Of a DNA stretch of 64,000 nt, positions 8,237-17,343 are shown piece after piece. This DNA is from Vibrio sp. qd031 (GTDB lineage: Bacteria; Pseudomonadota; Gammaproteobacteria; Enterobacterales; Vibrionaceae), in NCBI RefSeq assembly GCF_002100145.1, contig NZ_JXQD01000018.1, forward strand, positions 62,001 through 126,000. Reading direction: 5' to 3'. The notes under the pieces were generated by a model. That model saw only the letters and a list, made by a program, of their open reading frames with translations. It was not told the DNA's origin and made no database searches. Within the stretch, counting starts at the first letter, position 1. Each line of letters starts with the position of its first letter. The translations under genes were made by a program, and so were the position numbers.

Positions 8237-9634
8237 ATGGGCACACAAAACCATATAATAAACAAAAGCAAAATAATGCTATTTATCATAGACATAAGCG
8301 TTGTTTATTTGGCGTTTATGGTCTGCGCAGCCATCATGAAAACCTACTTTCCAGAGTATGTTTTGGCGTTTGATCAATATTTCTACATTCGTCTCATTCT
8401 TGTTACAGTCTCAATTGAAATTTGCTGTATCGCGGTAGGTCTATATAACGAAAAATTACGTTGTGGCGTAAGAGAAATAGCCAGCAGAATATTAGTATCT
8501 GTAATTCTTTCGTATTGCACTGTTGCCTCAATATATGCCATTACGCCTTTAGACAAAAATCCTCTATTAGTTCTTGAATCTATTTATTTTATTATTATTT
8601 TGGGCCTATTTGCTACGCGTACCGCTCTACTTTTGGGTGACAAAAAGTACATCAAAAAGTCAAAAGTGCTAGTGCTAGGGGCAGGAAAGCGAGCGTCGTT
8701 AATTAATAGCTCGATGAAGCGAAAAACAGACCGGCTAAACTTTGATTTGGTGGGGTATGTACCGTTAAACGGTGATTGCCCAGATGTCGACAATACTCAA
8801 CCGAGATTAGACATTACAACTGGACAATTAGGCAGTTACTGCCAACAAAACGACATTCACGAGGTGGTTATTGCGGCGGACGAACGCCGAGGAACACTGC
8901 CTTCAAAAGAGCTTCTCGATTGTAAAGCGGAGGGGATCTTCGTCAATGACATCATCGATTTTGTGGAGCGTGAAACTGGACAAATTGCCATTGAACACAT
9001 CAATCCTTCTTGGGCCATTTTCAATCAGTCGCCGGTCAAACTATCATTCTCTTTTGTGCTCAACAGTATTTTCAACACCCTGCTTAGCGTGCTTATTTTT
9101 TTAGCCACTTGGCCGTTTATTTTGGTCACTATCCTTGGAATTAAAATTGAAGATGGTTTTTTTGCTCCGGTCATCTATAAGCAGCAGCGCATTGGCTTGA
9201 ATGGCCGTCGTTTCGACATTTATAAATTCCGCAGTATGAAGATTGACGCAGAAAAAGATGGCGCAAAAATGACCACCAAGACTGATGATCGTGTGACTAA
9301 AGTTGGCCGGATTATTCGCAAGTATCGCCTTGATGAATTGCCTCAACTGTACAACGTGGTTCGTGGAGATATGTGCTTTGTTGGTCCACGCCCTGAGCGA
9401 CCAGAATTCACCACCAATTTTTCACAAGACATTCCATATTATAACCAACGAAACTATGTAAAGCCTGGGCTTACAGGTTGGGCTCAACTGAAATATCCCT
9501 ATGGCGAAAATAGTAAAGATGCAGCAGAAAAACTTAAGTTTGATCTCTATTACATCAAACACCGCAGCTTCTTGTTGGATCTTCTGATCTTGGTCAGAAC
9601 ATCAGAGATTGTTCTTTTTGGGAAAGGCCGATAG
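8237..9634 (+). CDS. Undecaprenyl-phosphate sugar phosphotransferase (EpsB/TIGR03013-like)
   Basis: The protein has 465 residues. Four N-terminal membrane segments are followed by a nucleotide-binding-like domain (SKVLVLGAGKRAS) and a further membrane helix near 275-295. The C-terminal bacterial sugar transferase domain contains KFRSMKIDAEKDGA, YRLDELPQLYNV and FVGPRPERPEF. The family transfers a sugar phosphate from a nucleotide sugar to undecaprenyl phosphate, the first step of repeat-unit assembly. It matches the PEP-CTERM-associated subfamily. AAGGA precedes the ATG, and the stop overlaps the next start as TAGTG. It is the first gene of the rightward arm. Confidence 0.94.
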   Translation: MGTQNHIINKSKIMLFIIDISVVYLAFMVCAAIMKTYFPEYVLAFDQYFYIRLILVTVSIEICCIAVGLYNEKLRCGVREIASRILVSVILSYCTVASIYAITPLDKNPLLVLESIYFIIILGLFATRTALLLGDKKYIKKSKVLVLGAGKRASLINSSMKRKTDRLNFDLVGYVPLNGDCPDVDNTQPRLDITTGQLGSYCQQNDIHEVVIAADERRGTLPSKELLDCKAEGIFVNDIIDFVERETGQIAIEHINPSWAIFNQSPVKLSFSFVLNSIFNTLLSVLIFLATWPFILVTILGIKIEDGFFAPVIYKQQRIGLNGRRFDIYKFRSMKIDAEKDGAKMTTKTDDRVTKVGRIIRKYRLDELPQLYNVVRGDMCFVGPRPERPEFTTNFSQDIPYYNQRNYVKPGLTGWAQLKYPYGENSKDAAEKLKFDLYYIKHRSFLLDLLILVRTSEIVLFGKGR

Positions 9635-10527
9635 TGGACGAGGTAGAAGTGAAAATCGTAGAGCCGATCACTAATGCATTTACTGTCGATGTCGAAGACT
9701 ATTTTCAGGTAGAAGCATTCCAGGGCATTATCCGCCCAGAGCAGTGGGATAACGGCGATTATCCTAGCCGCGTAGTCACTAACACGCGTATTATCTTACG
9801 CTTGCTAGAACGCCACAATGTCCATGGCACCTTTTTTGTCCTTGGTTGGGTAGCACAACGTTATCCAACCCTGATTGCAGACATTGCCTCCCAAGGGCAC
9901 GAGATCGCTTGCCACGGTTTTGCCCATCAGCGGGCCACCACTCAAACCTTTGACGTATTTCTCAACGATATTCTTTCAGCAAAACATTGCTTGGAAGACA
10001 CTGTCGGTGTCTCTGTCGATGGATACCGCGCCCCGAGCTTCTCAATCAATGAAAATAACCAGTGGGCGTTTGATGCACTGGCAAAAGCGGGCTTTTTATA
10101 CAGCAGTAGCACTTATCCTGTGAAGCACGACCTATATGGTGTTCCAAATTGGCCAAGGTTTCCGCACTTACGCCCGGAAGGTATTTTAGAAATCCCAGTT
10201 CCGACTCTGCGTATCGCTGAGCGCAACATTCCTATCGGTGGTGGGGGGTACTTCCGACTCGCCCCTTATGCGCTAAGCCATAAGTTAATAGAACGCTACT
10301 TAGTCGACGAGCAAAAGCCCTACTCGTTCTACTTCCACCCCTGGGAAATTGATCCTGGCCAACCGAGGATAGCAAACGCAACACTCAAGTCTAAGGTTAG
10401 GCACTACGTTAACCTTGGTCGAATGGAAAACAAAGTGAGCCGTCTTCTCTCTGATTTTCAGTGGTCGACAATGAAAGATGTGTACTCAATACAAGGAAAG
10501 GAAAGTGCAGCAAGTATCCGTGCGTAG
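9634..10527 (+). CDS. XrtA-associated polysaccharide deacetylase (DUF3473)
   Basis: This 297-residue protein uses a GTG start that shares its G with the preceding TAG stop and is preceded by GGAAAGG. The NodB-type deacetylase motifs are present: DVEDYF (19-24) with the catalytic and metal aspartates, and the metal histidines H94 and H98 in CHGFAHQ. The C-terminal FYFHPWEIDPGQPR is characteristic of the DUF3473 extension. There is no signal peptide, so it probably acts on cytoplasmic or membrane-face sugar intermediates. It matches TIGR03006. A second GTG at 9649 could be used instead. Confidence 0.93.
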   Translation: MDEVEVKIVEPITNAFTVDVEDYFQVEAFQGIIRPEQWDNGDYPSRVVTNTRIILRLLERHNVHGTFFVLGWVAQRYPTLIADIASQGHEIACHGFAHQRATTQTFDVFLNDILSAKHCLEDTVGVSVDGYRAPSFSINENNQWAFDALAKAGFLYSSSTYPVKHDLYGVPNWPRFPHLRPEGILEIPVPTLRIAERNIPIGGGGYFRLAPYALSHKLIERYLVDEQKPYSFYFHPWEIDPGQPRIANATLKSKVRHYVNLGRMENKVSRLLSDFQWSTMKDVYSIQGKESAASIRA

Positions 10528-11545
10528 TTTTAAACCTCAAGATGCCAAACAGTGGGATTCGTACGTAGACAATCATCCATCAGGCAGCTTTTTTCATTTA
10601 ACCGGTTGGATCACGGTGATTAAAGAGGTATTTGGTCACAAGCCTCATTATCTTGTCGCGACACAACAACAGGAAATTGTTGGCGTTCTGCCACTCGTAC
10701 AACAAAAAAGTATGTTGTTTGGGCATTCATTGGTATCAACACCTTTTTGTGTTTACGGTGGAGTGATCGCCAACGACGATGAGATTCGACACGCATTAGA
10801 ACAGGCCGCTTATGACAAAGGCGTAGCCCTTGGGGTAGATTACGTGGAGTTGCGTGATAAAGAGCCGACAGAATCGACGTCTTTGTGGCAAACACACTCA
10901 AATCACGCCACATTTTTTGCCGAAATCCCAGAGGATCCAGAGCAAATATTAACCTCCATAAAACGTAAACAGCGCGCAGTGATCCGCCACTCACAAAAAA
11001 ACAGTTTAAGTTGGAGTAACGACAACGACATCTCTCAGTGCTACGACCTATACGCTGAAAGCGTTCGTAACCTTGGGACGCCAGTATTCAGTAAGAAGTT
11101 GTTTAAAACGCTATTGGATGTGTTTCCCGAAAGCAGCGAAACACTGGTGATCAAAGACGCTCAGGGTGAGCCCGTGAGCAGCGTATTAAGTTTCTATTAC
11201 AAAGACGAAGTATTGCCCTATTACGGTGGTGGCAACCTTTCCGCTCGCGGTCTTAAAAGCAATGACTTCATGTACTTCCAGTTGATGCATTTGGCACATC
11301 AAAAAGGGATGAATCGCTTTGACTTTGGACGCAGTAAACTTGACTCAGGCGCTTATAAATACAAGAAGAACTGGGGTATGACAGAGCAACCTCTAAACTA
11401 CAAAATTGCTCTGATTAAAGCCACAGAGTTGCCAAATCTGTCGCCTAATAATCCCAAGTATAAGTTGCTCATTGATACATGGAAAAAGCTGCCATTGCCT
11501 GTGAGCAAGGCTATAGGGCCCCATATATCGAAGTTTTTAGGGTAG
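10505..11545 (+). CDS. FemAB-like GNAT acyl/aminoacyl transferase (XrtA-associated)
   Basis: The protein has 346 residues from GTG 10505, which sits six to seven bases after AAGGAAAGG. An ATG at 10478 would lengthen it by nine residues and overlap the deacetylase gene more, so GTG is preferred. Two GNAT-like halves are seen. The second contains YYKDEVLPYYGGG and FDFGRSKLDSGAYKYKKNWG, typical of FemAB/TIGR03019 members of exosortase loci. It is probably an acyl- or aminoacyl-transferase that decorates the polysaccharide or a lipid intermediate, but substrate and donor are unknown. The overlap with the upstream gene suggests translational coupling. Confidence 0.9.
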   Translation: MQQVSVRSFKPQDAKQWDSYVDNHPSGSFFHLTGWITVIKEVFGHKPHYLVATQQQEIVGVLPLVQQKSMLFGHSLVSTPFCVYGGVIANDDEIRHALEQAAYDKGVALGVDYVELRDKEPTESTSLWQTHSNHATFFAEIPEDPEQILTSIKRKQRAVIRHSQKNSLSWSNDNDISQCYDLYAESVRNLGTPVFSKKLFKTLLDVFPESSETLVIKDAQGEPVSSVLSFYYKDEVLPYYGGGNLSARGLKSNDFMYFQLMHLAHQKGMNRFDFGRSKLDSGAYKYKKNWGMTEQPLNYKIALIKATELPNLSPNNPKYKLLIDTWKKLPLPVSKAIGPHISKFLG

Positions 11546-11553
11546 GCCACATT

Positions 11554-12780
11554 ATGTCCAGCAGTAAAAAACCGGCAGTATTGTTTCTGTGCCACCGCAT
11601 ACCTTTTCCACCGAATAAAGGTGAAAAAATTGCTGCGTTCAACATACTAAAATACCTGCATCAGCACTACCAAGTGCACCTTGGCTATTTTATTGATGAT
11701 CCTTTCGACGAACAGTATATCCGCAAGTTAGACGACTATTGTTCCTCTCAGTTTCATCATTCGATGAACAAAAAATCGAGTCTGATTCGTGGCGCCACGG
11801 CGTTTCTAACGCAGCAGCCGATTACGGTTCCCTACTATTATCGCCCGCAGTTTGATCGCAGTGTTTCCCAAACCATCGACAAGCACAACATCAAGAAAGT
11901 GGTGATTTTTTCTGGTGCGATGGCCCAATATGTCTTTGATAAACATCAAGACTTGCACACAGTAATGAATTTTGTGGACATCGACTCAGATAAATGGCGC
12001 CAATACAGTGATAGTAAAACTGGGCTGTCAAGATATGTATATCAACGAGAGCATAAACAACTGCAACGCTATGAAATTGATATTGCCAAACGTTCCAATG
12101 TGAGTTGTTTTGTCACACCAGCAGAAGTCGATACCTTTAAAGCGATCGTTCCAGAAGCAGTAAAGCAAAGAGTCTGCGTTCTAGAAAATGGCTTAGACAG
12201 CACCTTCTTTGACCCACGGGCACCATCGACCTTACATGAAGATTTTAACGTTCAGCACGACAATTATTTGGTGTTTACCGGCGCGATGGACTATTGGGCC
12301 AACATCGATGCCGTTAAATGGTTTGTGAAAAATGTTTGGCCAACGGTGCTAGAAACCCTCCCAGATGCGAAGTTCTATATTGTTGGAGGTGGCGCAACAG
12401 CGGAAGTTAAACAGTTGCAAACACAACAAGGTATTGTGGTGACCGATCGCGTTGTCGATATTCGACCTTATTTACATCATGCCAAGGCCGTTGTGGCGCC
12501 CATGCAAATCGCACGAGGAGTGCAGAACAAAATATTAGAAGCAATGGCAATGGCCAAGCCAGTATTTACCACCACATTGGGCATTGAAGGGATCACAGGT
12601 TACCCAGATTCACATAACTTTGTGTGCGACACACCGTCGATAGCTTCACAGTGGTGTATTAAACAGTTAACGCAGAACAATACCCCAGCGTTAGACTCGC
12701 GAGAGTGGATCATCGCTAACTATAGTTGGCCAAGCAAAATGGCGCCACTGCAGGAGTACCTCAATGAATCGCGCTATTAG
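11554..12780 (+). CDS. Family 4 glycosyltransferase (PEP-CTERM/XrtA stp1-like)
   Basis: The 408-residue protein starts at ATG 11554, eight nt after the FemAB stop. The opening PAVLFLCHRIPFPPNKGEK is characteristic of the TIGR03087 (stp1) glycosyltransferases found in exosortase loci. The GT-B C-terminal half carries FTGAMDYWANIDAVKWF and a donor-binding region APMQIARGVQNKILEAMAMAKP. It adds a sugar to the lipid-linked repeat unit on the cytoplasmic face. Donor and acceptor cannot be deduced. It overlaps the exosortase gene by 17 nt. Confidence 0.92.
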   Translation: MSSSKKPAVLFLCHRIPFPPNKGEKIAAFNILKYLHQHYQVHLGYFIDDPFDEQYIRKLDDYCSSQFHHSMNKKSSLIRGATAFLTQQPITVPYYYRPQFDRSVSQTIDKHNIKKVVIFSGAMAQYVFDKHQDLHTVMNFVDIDSDKWRQYSDSKTGLSRYVYQREHKQLQRYEIDIAKRSNVSCFVTPAEVDTFKAIVPEAVKQRVCVLENGLDSTFFDPRAPSTLHEDFNVQHDNYLVFTGAMDYWANIDAVKWFVKNVWPTVLETLPDAKFYIVGGGATAEVKQLQTQQGIVVTDRVVDIRPYLHHAKAVVAPMQIARGVQNKILEAMAMAKPVFTTTLGIEGITGYPDSHNFVCDTPSIASQWCIKQLTQNNTPALDSREWIIANYSWPSKMAPLQEYLNESRY

Positions 12781-14185
12781 CAGTTTGCTACTCGTTCCGT
12801 TATGGGCGATCTTATTTAGTGAGACCCTGCTGGATCTCATTAGAGTTTGGGGGGGATCCAAAACCTATGAACATGGGTTTCTAATCTTGCCCATCACAGT
12901 CTGGCTTGTTTGGGATGCCCGAGATAAGTTAGACCTCACTAAAGCTCAGTTTTCATTGCAGGCTCTGCTGCTGTTATGCGCAGCCATAATCATCTGGTTA
13001 TTCGGCATTGCATCTAACGTCAATTTTTTCTCGCATGTGGGTGCAGTTGTCGCGCTACAAGCCATTTTCTGGTTCGTTTTGGGCAACGACAACGCAAAAA
13101 AACTGTGGTTCCCTATACTATTTCTGCTATTTGCCATTCCGTTTGGCGAAGAGTTTGTACCCAAATTGCAGCTTATCACCGCCGATTTTACAGTGATGTA
13201 CCTCAACTTAGTCAACATACCTGTCTATAGAGAAGGGCTATATCTGTATATTCCTAATGGTGTTTTCCACGTTGCCGAGGCTTGTTCCGGAATTCGATTC
13301 CTAATTTCGGGAACCGCGCTTAGTGCGCTGTTTGCATACCTATTCTTTCATCATCCCGTGAAACGCATCATTTATTTCGCAATTGCGGTCACCGTACCGA
13401 TTATCGCTAACGGGTTACGTGCATTTGGGATTGTGCTTATCGGGTATTTGAGCGACATGAAGTACGCCACGGGTGCTGATCACCTTATCTATGGCTGGGT
13501 GTTTTTCTCACTGGTTATTGTAATGATGCTTGCGATTGCCTATTTCCTCGCTGACACGCCGACTGAAGAGACAACAAAGACCAAAGGACCTTATTTTGCA
13601 CCAAGTTTTTCCACTCACTTATCGGTGCTATTCATCGCAGGCGCTGTACTCGTTTTCGCATTTGTGTGGAGCCAGGTGTTTCTGTCAGAAAAACAAGTCT
13701 CGACAGTCTCAAACACCAAGATTAGGGCCGATAATGACACCTTTCGTTGGGGCATTGAATTTGAAAATCCGGTCTCTGTTGACGCGAACGAACACCAAGC
13801 GACCCAATACAACTCATACACAGCAACTTATCAACTGGCTCAAGACCAAGGGAAACTTATAAGCAGTGAGAACCAATTATTCGATAAAAACATCTGGAAT
13901 GTGCAATCAAGCCAAATCACCAAAGTCGATGGTCACTCTGCTAAAGCCTTACTGCTAAACTCTCAATATCAAGACCCTATAACCGTGGTTTATTGGTATT
14001 GTGTAAATTCTTTCTGCTCGGCAAAGCCGTTTGAAATTGTGCTCTATTCTGGCGCTGTGCGGCTGTTCAAAGGTGATGGAAACGCCTCTGTTGTCGCTTT
14101 TGCGAGCCGTAATCTCGACATCAATGATCCGACTCAATTGTCCGCGGACGTGTCGACGTTACTGAAGCTTGCACATAACAAATAA
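12764..14185 (+). CDS. xrtA: Exosortase A with fused EpsI-like C-terminal domain
   Basis: The protein has 473 residues. Residues 1-270 form a polytopic exosortase domain. The conserved catalytic set is C174 in AEACSGIRFL, R219 in ANGLRAFG and H240 in ADHLIYGW. After a membrane helix near 285-302, residues 303-473 form a periplasmic EpsI-like domain (YWYCVNSFCSAKPFEIVLYSGAV), so this is the exosortase-EpsI fusion seen in many EPS-linked XrtA systems. Exosortases cleave PEP-CTERM sorting signals on exported proteins at the inner membrane. The cluster context shows a link to polysaccharide. The start overlaps the upstream glycosyltransferase gene. Confidence 0.95.
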   Translation: MNRAISSLLLVPLWAILFSETLLDLIRVWGGSKTYEHGFLILPITVWLVWDARDKLDLTKAQFSLQALLLLCAAIIIWLFGIASNVNFFSHVGAVVALQAIFWFVLGNDNAKKLWFPILFLLFAIPFGEEFVPKLQLITADFTVMYLNLVNIPVYREGLYLYIPNGVFHVAEACSGIRFLISGTALSALFAYLFFHHPVKRIIYFAIAVTVPIIANGLRAFGIVLIGYLSDMKYATGADHLIYGWVFFSLVIVMMLAIAYFLADTPTEETTKTKGPYFAPSFSTHLSVLFIAGAVLVFAFVWSQVFLSEKQVSTVSNTKIRADNDTFRWGIEFENPVSVDANEHQATQYNSYTATYQLAQDQGKLISSENQLFDKNIWNVQSSQITKVDGHSAKALLLNSQYQDPITVVYWYCVNSFCSAKPFEIVLYSGAVRLFKGDGNASVVAFASRNLDINDPTQLSADVSTLLKLAHNK

Positions 14186-14199
14186 ACAAAGGAAGTTGT

Positions 14200-16080
14200 A
14201 TGTGTGGTATCGCTGGTATTTTTAATCTTCATCACCCTCATCCTATCGAGCCTACACTGCTTGCGCAGATCAATAATGCCCAGCTCCACCGTGGCCCTGA
14301 CGACGAAGGCTACTACATTGATGAGCATGTAGGGTTGGCTCATCGACGTTTATCTATTATCGACTTGTCATCTGGGCACCAACCGATTTTTAACGAAGAC
14401 GACAGCGTCGTTATCGTGTTTAACGGCGAAATCTACAACTATCAAGCCCTCTATGACGAACTCACTCACCTTGGCCATACATTCAAGACCGTGAGTGATA
14501 CTGAAGTCATTGTGCACGCTTGGGAAGAGTGGCAGGAGCAATGCTTATCTCGCTTTACTGGAATGTTTGCCTTTGCTTTATGGGATAAAAATCGCCATCA
14601 GCTGTTTATCGCGCGTGATCGCGTTGGTAAGAAGCCATTGCACTACACGGTAACCCCTGAGGGGCAGTTCGTATTTGGATCTGAACTAAAAGTACTGACC
14701 ACTCACCCTAAGGTCAGTAGAACAAAACGTACGCAACATCTTGAAGATTTTCTGCACTTTGGTTATGTGCCTGATCCTTACACTGCCTACCAAGATATCT
14801 TTACTCTAGAGGCAGGACATTTTTTATTGCTCTCGCCCGGTCAAGAATTTAAGCAGCAGCAATACTGGGATCTCACCTATTCGCCGACGATTTTAGATGA
14901 GCAACAAGCGAAAGAGGCGCTAATCGAAAAGTTGCAACAAGCCATTGCTTACCGCTTGATCGCAGATGTGCCTTTGGGGGCATTTTTATCAGGTGGTGTC
15001 GACTCAAGTGCGATGGTTGCGTTGATTGCTCAGCAGCAGTCTAGCCCGTTGCAAACCTGTTCGATTGGCTTTAGCGACAAACAATACGACGAATCTAGCT
15101 ACGCAACCGCGATGGCTAAGCGATACAAAACCAATCACCACTCTCAACAAGTCGACAGCAGTGAACTGATGGATTTATCGGCGCTTCAGAGCATGTATGA
15201 TCAACCCTTTGCCGACAGTTCGTCCCTGCCAACTTGGAAAGTCTGCCAAATGGCACGAAAGCACGTTAAAGTCGCGATTTCGGGTGACGGTGGTGACGAA
15301 CTCTTTGCTGGCTATCGCCGTCACAGGCTGCTACTTGCAGAAAACAACATCAAAGACAAAATCCCAGCGTCAATTCGCCAGCCTCTTTTTGGCACTTTAG
15401 GCAAATTGTATCCAAAAATGGACTGGGCGCCTCAACCCCTAAGAGCAAAAACAACCTTCCAGTCCTTAGGTATGAGCATGTTAGATGGCTATGCACACGG
15501 GATATCGAAAATGAGCGCTCCGTTAAGACACTCATTATACAGTCAGCAATATCTAAGCGATTTGCAGGGGTATAGCGCTAACCAACACCTGCTTCGATAC
15601 AAAGACAGTTTACCCGATGATCCGCTGAAGCAAATCCAATACTTAGACTTCAAAACATGGTTACCTGGTGACATCCTAACCAAGGTTGATAGAGCCAGTA
15701 TGGCCACGTCACTCGAAGTGCGAGCACCACTACTAGACCACAATTTTATTGAATGGGGTTTTGGCTTACCTTCTCATTTCAATATTCGCAAAGAACAAGG
15801 CAAATCGCTGTTTAAGAAAAGTTTAGAGCCTTGGGTCGACAACGATATTCTATATCGGCCTAAAATGGGCTTTAGCATGCCAATTGCCAAGTGGTTTAGA
15901 CACGATCTAGCAGATAAGCTCCGTCAAACCGTATTATCTGAAGCAATGCTAGACAGTGGGCAGTTTAGCTCCAAGCAACTCAATACATTAGTCAATGATC
16001 ACCAATCAGGGCGAAGCGATCATAGTGCAAGCTTATGGTCGCTTTGGATGTACGCGCAGTTTTTGCAAGCGCAAGGGTAA
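14200..16080 (+). CDS. XrtA-associated asparagine synthase-like amidotransferase
   Basis: This 626-residue class II glutamine amidotransferase has the N-terminal nucleophile Cys2 (MCGIAGIF) and glutamine-pocket residues in RGPDDEG and FNGEIYN. The ATP-pyrophosphatase domain carries SGGVDSS (264-270). It matches TIGR03108, the amidotransferase 1 of PEP-CTERM/EPS loci. In this family it probably amidates a sugar carboxylate of the polysaccharide rather than making free asparagine, an inference from its fixed gene context. It lies 14 nt after the exosortase gene with AAGGAAG as ribosome-binding site, and overlaps none of its neighbours. Confidence 0.93.
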   Translation: MCGIAGIFNLHHPHPIEPTLLAQINNAQLHRGPDDEGYYIDEHVGLAHRRLSIIDLSSGHQPIFNEDDSVVIVFNGEIYNYQALYDELTHLGHTFKTVSDTEVIVHAWEEWQEQCLSRFTGMFAFALWDKNRHQLFIARDRVGKKPLHYTVTPEGQFVFGSELKVLTTHPKVSRTKRTQHLEDFLHFGYVPDPYTAYQDIFTLEAGHFLLLSPGQEFKQQQYWDLTYSPTILDEQQAKEALIEKLQQAIAYRLIADVPLGAFLSGGVDSSAMVALIAQQQSSPLQTCSIGFSDKQYDESSYATAMAKRYKTNHHSQQVDSSELMDLSALQSMYDQPFADSSSLPTWKVCQMARKHVKVAISGDGGDELFAGYRRHRLLLAENNIKDKIPASIRQPLFGTLGKLYPKMDWAPQPLRAKTTFQSLGMSMLDGYAHGISKMSAPLRHSLYSQQYLSDLQGYSANQHLLRYKDSLPDDPLKQIQYLDFKTWLPGDILTKVDRASMATSLEVRAPLLDHNFIEWGFGLPSHFNIRKEQGKSLFKKSLEPWVDNDILYRPKMGFSMPIAKWFRHDLADKLRQTVLSEAMLDSGQFSSKQLNTLVNDHQSGRSDHSASLWSLWMYAQFLQAQG

Positions 16081-16100
16081 GAGGTCAAGGTAATTATCTT

Positions 16101-17312
16101 ATGCGCATTCTCACTCTAACGTCACTGTTTCCAAGTAGCACCATGCCATCGCTGGGTATTTTCATCGAAACGCGAATGAAGCAGTTAAAGCAACGTTTTC
16201 CTGATGTGTCCGTCGATGTAGTCGCTCCTGTACCATGGTTTCCTTTAACCCACCCCAGGTTTGGAGACTACGCAAAATATGCGGCAGTGCCCAACAAAGA
16301 AACTCGAAATGGCTTTACTGTCCATCACCCTCGCTACTTGGTGATCCCTGTAATAGGAATGTATTTCACACCCTTTTTCATGGCCTTAACACTGATCGCC
16401 TTTTTCTTATCTCAAAAAATTAAGCAGCGCTACGATATTGTCGACGGGCACTACTACTACCCAGATGGCGTTGCCATTGCGTTAGTGTGCAAAATGTTGC
16501 GGATCCCTTTTACGCTTACCGCTCGTGGGACTGATATTAACCTCATCCCCGAATACAAACCGGCAAAAAAAATGATCCAATATGCGATTCGACAGTCCGA
16601 CGCCAACCTCGCCGTGTGTCAAGCGCTCGCGAACGAAATCGATCACCTTCAACCGTGCGACCCTTCGGCGGTAACGGTCAGAAATGGCGTCGATCTGGAG
16701 TTATTTCGCTATAGCGACGTCCAACAACAACACGCTTTACGCCAACAGTTAAACCTGCCCTTAAATCAGCCGGTTGCGGTTGCGGTTGGATGGCTAGTAG
16801 AACGCAAAGGGCAACATCTCATTGTTGAAGCTTTGGCTCAATGCCCCGAACTACAACTGTATTTTATTGGTACAGGCGAGCAACAATCGGCCCTAGAGCA
16901 ACGAGTGAAAGCACTTGGCCTTGAAAGACGATGTCATTTTGTCGGCTCTAAGCCGCAATCTGAGCTTCGTGATTGGTTTGGCGCAGCTGATATGTCGATT
17001 CTAGCCTCTAGTCGAGAGGGATGGGCAAACGTGCTCCTCGAATCCATGGCATGCGGTACACCTGTTGTCGCGACAAACATTTGGGGCACACCCGAAATTG
17101 TTTCAACATTTGATGCGGGTGTCCTAATCGAAAGAACCGTCGACGATATTGCCCGCGGCATTCAAGTTTTGACCAATGAGCCGCGCAAGCGCCATAAAGT
17201 GAGACAACATGCAGAAAAGTTCTCATGGGACGATACCTGCAATAAACTCTATCGTGTATTTGAGCAGACACTTAGTAATCGGTCATCACAGCAAACCGCT
17301 TCACCCAATTAA
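16101..17312 (+). CDS. Family 4 glycosyltransferase
   Basis: The protein has 403 residues from ATG 16101. The reading frame extends upstream to 16035, but MRILTLTSLFPSSTMPSLG is the usual N-terminus of this family and leaves a 20 nt gap after the amidotransferase stop. It has a GT-B fold with N-terminal acceptor domain and a C-terminal GT1 domain containing AVGWLVERKGQHLIVEAL and the donor-binding stretch SSREGWANVLLESMACGTP (E-x7-E motif). It is one of three GT4 enzymes in the rightward arm that build the repeat unit. The donor sugar is unknown. Confidence 0.9.
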   Translation: MRILTLTSLFPSSTMPSLGIFIETRMKQLKQRFPDVSVDVVAPVPWFPLTHPRFGDYAKYAAVPNKETRNGFTVHHPRYLVIPVIGMYFTPFFMALTLIAFFLSQKIKQRYDIVDGHYYYPDGVAIALVCKMLRIPFTLTARGTDINLIPEYKPAKKMIQYAIRQSDANLAVCQALANEIDHLQPCDPSAVTVRNGVDLELFRYSDVQQQHALRQQLNLPLNQPVAVAVGWLVERKGQHLIVEALAQCPELQLYFIGTGEQQSALEQRVKALGLERRCHFVGSKPQSELRDWFGAADMSILASSREGWANVLLESMACGTPVVATNIWGTPEIVSTFDAGVLIERTVDDIARGIQVLTNEPRKRHKVRQHAEKFSWDDTCNKLYRVFEQTLSNRSSQQTASPN

Positions 17313-17343
17313 AGCCCGATATTAAACATGGAATGTATTTATT

